Assembly (NCBI GenBank): GCA_964542305.1
Contig: CAZITX010000006.1
Span: forward strand, 32,720-96,719
DNA: 64,000 bases
From: DMER64 sp964542305
GTDB taxonomy: Bacteria; Bacteroidota; Bacteroidia; Bacteroidales; UBA932
Direction: 5' to 3'
This document shows, one piece after another, positions 62,222-64,000 of the stretch. The notes below the pieces were generated by a model. It saw only the letters and a list, made by a program, of their open reading frames with translations, ran no database searches and was not told the DNA's origin. The position numbers were made by a program, and so were the translations under genes. The stretch's first letter is position 1. Each line of letters starts with the position of its first letter.

Positions 62222-62261
62222 TGAGGTTCAATCTACTATGAAAAAACGGATGGTTCTATGA

Positions 62262-63038
62262 ATGGCTTTCGCCTTAATTGCCTATGCGGCTTCTGCTCAA
62301 TATGAGACAAAGCTTCGGGAGGACCTGTTCATTTCAAAATTGTCCGATACGGTTTATGTGGTGACGCATTATTTCCCGTGGGAATCCAACTCCCTGGTGG
62401 TAAAAGCCTCGGCACAGGAAGTGGTGTTGATAGATACGCCTTATGATACATCGGCCACGGCTTTGATGCTGGACTGGGTACTTTCGCAGTTTGGTCCTGT
62501 CCGGATTACGGCCATCAACACCGGGTTTCATGTGGACAACCTGGGCGGGAATCAGTATCTGAGAGAAAACGGGATAGATATTTACGGGGCAGATAAAACG
62601 TGTGAACTTCTTGACGAGCAGGGGTTTCAGACACAGCAACAGATCATTTCCTGGCTTACTCCCGGGCAGGAACATATCAAAGAAGTGTACGAGACCATGG
62701 TCTTTACCAAACCCAACAAGGTCTTTCCCCTGGAGAAAGGCATTTTTTTGCGCATCGGGGACCTGGATTTTGAGGTGTTTTTCCCGGGAGAATCGCATTC
62801 GCCGGACAATGTAGTCGTCTACATTTCCGAATGCCATCTGTTGTTCGGGGGCTGCATGGTAAAAACTTTGCATGCTGAAAATTTGGGATTTACCGGAGAC
62901 GCCAACCTGTCTGAATGGCCCCTATCCTTGAAGGTTTTGCAAGAAAAGTACCCCCAGGCCAAAACGGTCATCCCCCACCATGGCATGTGGGGCGATATGT
63001 CTTTGGTGCAGCATACCATTGATCTGCTGACAGACTGA
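62262..63038 (+). CDS. Subclass B1-like metallo-beta-lactamase-fold protein, stop codon in signal peptide
   Basis: 258 residues. Zinc-site positions by subclass B1 pattern: TGFHVDNLGG (HxHxD with the first His replaced by Gly, second His and Asp kept), ESHSPDNVVVY (His196-type), LLFGGCMVK (Cys221-type) and VIPHHGMWG (His263-type). One Zn1 ligand is thus missing, so activity may be lost or altered. The signal peptide is broken: ATGAAAAAACGGATGGTTCTA at 62238 is followed by an in-frame TGA and then ATG at 62262, after which the hydrophobic MAFALIAYAASAQ continues. Translation may restart at TGAATG, giving a signal without its positive start. TGG in place of TGA would restore a normal leader. 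Confidence 0.78.
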   Translation: MAFALIAYAASAQYETKLREDLFISKLSDTVYVVTHYFPWESNSLVVKASAQEVVLIDTPYDTSATALMLDWVLSQFGPVRITAINTGFHVDNLGGNQYLRENGIDIYGADKTCELLDEQGFQTQQQIISWLTPGQEHIKEVYETMVFTKPNKVFPLEKGIFLRIGDLDFEVFFPGESHSPDNVVVYISECHLLFGGCMVKTLHAENLGFTGDANLSEWPLSLKVLQEKYPQAKTVIPHHGMWGDMSLVQHTIDLLTD

Positions 63039-63047
63039 AACATGCCC

Positions 63048-63410
63048 ACCAGGGGTAGTTTTGCCAGGTTTTGGCCCCTGTTCAGACCTGAAATGTACCC
63101 ACCAGGCGCACTTTACCCCTGTTTTCGTACCTGGTCAGCCCTAAAACAGCCCCACCAGGCGCGTTTTTGGGGTGTTTTCGTACCTGGTCAGCCCAAAAAC
63201 AGCCCCACCAGGCGCGTTTTTGGGGGTTTTTCGTACCTGGTGGTTTTATGCGAACAGATGATAATTTTGTAAGATGCTATATATGTGACACTTGACAAAA
63301 TGACTCTTCTTTGAAGATTATGACCAGGCGCACTTTACCCCTGTTTTCGTACCTGGTCACCCCTAAAACTGCCTCACCAGGCGCGTTTTTGGGGGTTTTT
63401 CGTACCTGGT
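63048..63410 (+). repeat. Palindrome array E: five intact and one decayed unit
   Basis: Decayed unit 63048-63082, then intact 63101-63135, 63154-63188, 63207-63241, (81-nt spacer) 63323-63357, 63376-63410. All neighbours keep the 18-nt joiner. Spacer hairpin arms ATTTTGTAAG / CTTGACAAAAT. Occupies most of the 534-bp gap between 63038 and 63573; 63411-63538 holds a weak CGAGCC/GGCTCG hairpin and nothing else. Confidence 0.95.
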
Positions 63411-63538
63411 CATGTCAAAAGCATTCCTACGGTGGGCGTTGAACTACTCCAGAGCATTCAAGAGAGCAACGAACGGTGTCTGAAAAAACGAGCCTTCAAA
63501 ACCGGCTCGGCTTAAGTAGGATAATAAGATTTTTCTTG

Positions 63539-63562
63539 TATCTTTGTACATGATAATGTACA
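63539..63562 (+). promoter_or_regulatory. Promoter and paired TGTACA operator of the toxin-antitoxin operon
   Basis: -7 box TATCTTTG (63539-63546) overlaps a palindrome: TGTACAT (63545-63551), four bases, ATGTACA (63556-63562). The two TGTACA hexamers are 12 bp apart centre to centre, the core motif and spacing known from YefM-YoeB autoregulation. The antitoxin starts 10 nt downstream. Confidence 0.75.
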
Positions 63563-63572
63563 TTTATTTGTT

Positions 63573-63824
63573 ATGAAAGCAATCAGCGCAACAGAATTCC
63601 GGGAAAAGCAGAAATATTATCTAGACTTGTCCAAAACAGAACGAATTATTATACAACGTGGTCGTTATGAAGCATTTGCCGTGATTCCGCTTCAACTTCT
63701 TGATGAAACTGAATATTTATTATCAAGTCCTGCAAATGCCAAACGGTTGAAGAAAGCTTTGGAAAAAATTGAGAATGGTACAGATAAAGGTGTGGGGGTG
63801 AATATTAAAGACATATGGAAGTAA
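63573..63824 (+). CDS. Phd/YefM-family antitoxin
   Basis: 83 residues. The N-terminal DNA-binding half follows the Phd/YefM pattern (MKAISATEFREKQKYYLDLS ... ERIIIQRGRYEAFAVIPLQLLDETEYLL), and the C-terminal tail (KRLKKALEKIENGTDKG) is the toxin-binding region. It should repress its own operon through the TGTACA operator upstream and neutralise the toxin encoded next, whose start overlaps its last 10 bp. Confidence 0.9.
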   Translation: MKAISATEFREKQKYYLDLSKTERIIIQRGRYEAFAVIPLQLLDETEYLLSSPANAKRLKKALEKIENGTDKGVGVNIKDIWK

Positions 63825-64000
63825 TTCTTTTTGATCAGGCAAGGAAAGATATAGTGTATTGGAAGACATCTGGTCAAACATTAATTATGAAAAAAATTAC
63901 CAGCCTGTTGAACGATATTCAGAAGCACCCATATGATGGTATAGGTAGGGTCTGCTTACTAATTCCCAATCAGGCACACAATTTCATTTGTGGCTTGACT
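63815..64000 (+). CDS. YoeB-like toxin, N-terminal part; divergent after residue 45 and cut by window end
   Basis: Begins ATGGAAGTAATT within the antitoxin's last codons. The first 45 residues fit YoeB/Txe mRNA endonucleases: VILFDQARKDIVYWKTSGQ, then IMKKITSLLNDIQKHPYDGIGR. Family members continue with K-PEPLK...LSGYWSRRI, which carries the catalytic Glu and Arg, but here the frame reads VCLLIPNQAHNFI. No other frame restores the motif within the window. The toxin is therefore probably inactivated by an insertion, deletion or rearrangement near 63950. Its right end lies outside the window. Confidence 0.65.
   Translation, partial: MEVILFDQARKDIVYWKTSGQTLIMKKITSLLNDIQKHPYDGIGRVCLLIPNQAHNFICGLT

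Noticed and set aside
62238..62261. TGA read as tryptophan (alternative code) to restore the lactamase-fold signal peptide
   Set aside because: TGA serves as normal stop for several genes here (for example tamL's neighbours, 14172, 27179, 63038) and no other in-frame TGA was needed.
41892..63410. CRISPR arrays
   Set aside because: Repeats are regularly spaced, but the 18-nt and 81-nt gaps are themselves conserved between arrays instead of unique, and no cas genes are present.

Overview
The window reads as chromosomal DNA of a Bacteroidota bacterium, most likely order Bacteroidales. The evidence is the -7 box TAnnTTTG upstream of several genes, the lipoprotein TamL, a NagB-type domain fused to a PIG-L deacetylase domain, BACON-like and PCMD-type surface lipoproteins, a TatA-TatC pair without TatB, and a GH3-GH27 fused glycosidase. 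I cannot name a genus. No rRNA or tRNA gene was recognised.

Positions 1-41.8 kb are a dense housekeeping region. On the minus strand recQ-ligA-fprA-rel forms one run, with rel cut by the left edge. Next come pckA, then a minus-strand kdsC-maf-pfp group, a large surface lipoprotein, a sugar-isomerase-like gene with a DUF3467 gene, and a long plus-strand run: valS, PCMD lipoprotein, thioesterase, tatA, tatC, WG-repeat protein, ABC-F ATPase, rlmB, flippase. These are linked by 4-22 bp overlaps or short gaps. Then follow a TrmH-family methyltransferase, an arginine-decarboxylase-like gene, tamL, nagB/PIG-L, kdsA, rarA, a carboxypeptidase-like-domain protein, rlmD and mnmE.

Positions 41.8-64 kb are looser and more accessory: pruA with a ModE-like regulator, an ECF sigma operon, a winged-helix/SecD-head lipoprotein cassette, an HTH-membrane-NTF2 fusion, a frameshifted DUF4386-type gene, an AlkD-like protein, a GHL10-type lipoprotein, HelD, a CPBP protease, a GH3-GH27 enzyme, an esterase, a B1-like metallo-beta-lactamase-fold protein, and a Phd/YefM antitoxin with a damaged YoeB-like toxin.

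The most striking feature is a repeat system confined to this second half. A 35-nt imperfect palindrome (ends ACCAGG...CCTGGT) occurs 21 times in intact form in five intergenic arrays, always in the same orientation. Neighbouring units are separated by exactly 18 nt, and pairs of units by exactly 81 nt (82 once) of spacer that can itself fold into a hairpin. This gives a composite element of 257 nt. All five intergenic gaps above 300 bp hold one of these arrays. Directly beside the first array lies a gene (42393-43250) with the HUH, tyrosine and NP...SS signatures of REP-associated tyrosine transposases (RAYTs). I infer a REP/BIME-like repeat family with its candidate mobilising enzyme in a Bacteroidota chromosome. 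Arrays D and E also share flanking sequence, including a 14-codon relic of a lactamase-fold gene, which points to rearrangement through the arrays.

Two further themes recur. Several conserved enzymes (RlmD, MnmE, AlkD-like, GHL10-like, HelD, GH3-GH27) carry in-frame low-complexity insertions. Several genes show altered active-site motifs (Rel hydrolase, NagB domain, lactamase fold) or disruptions (DUF4386 frameshift, in-frame stop in a signal peptide, truncated toxin).
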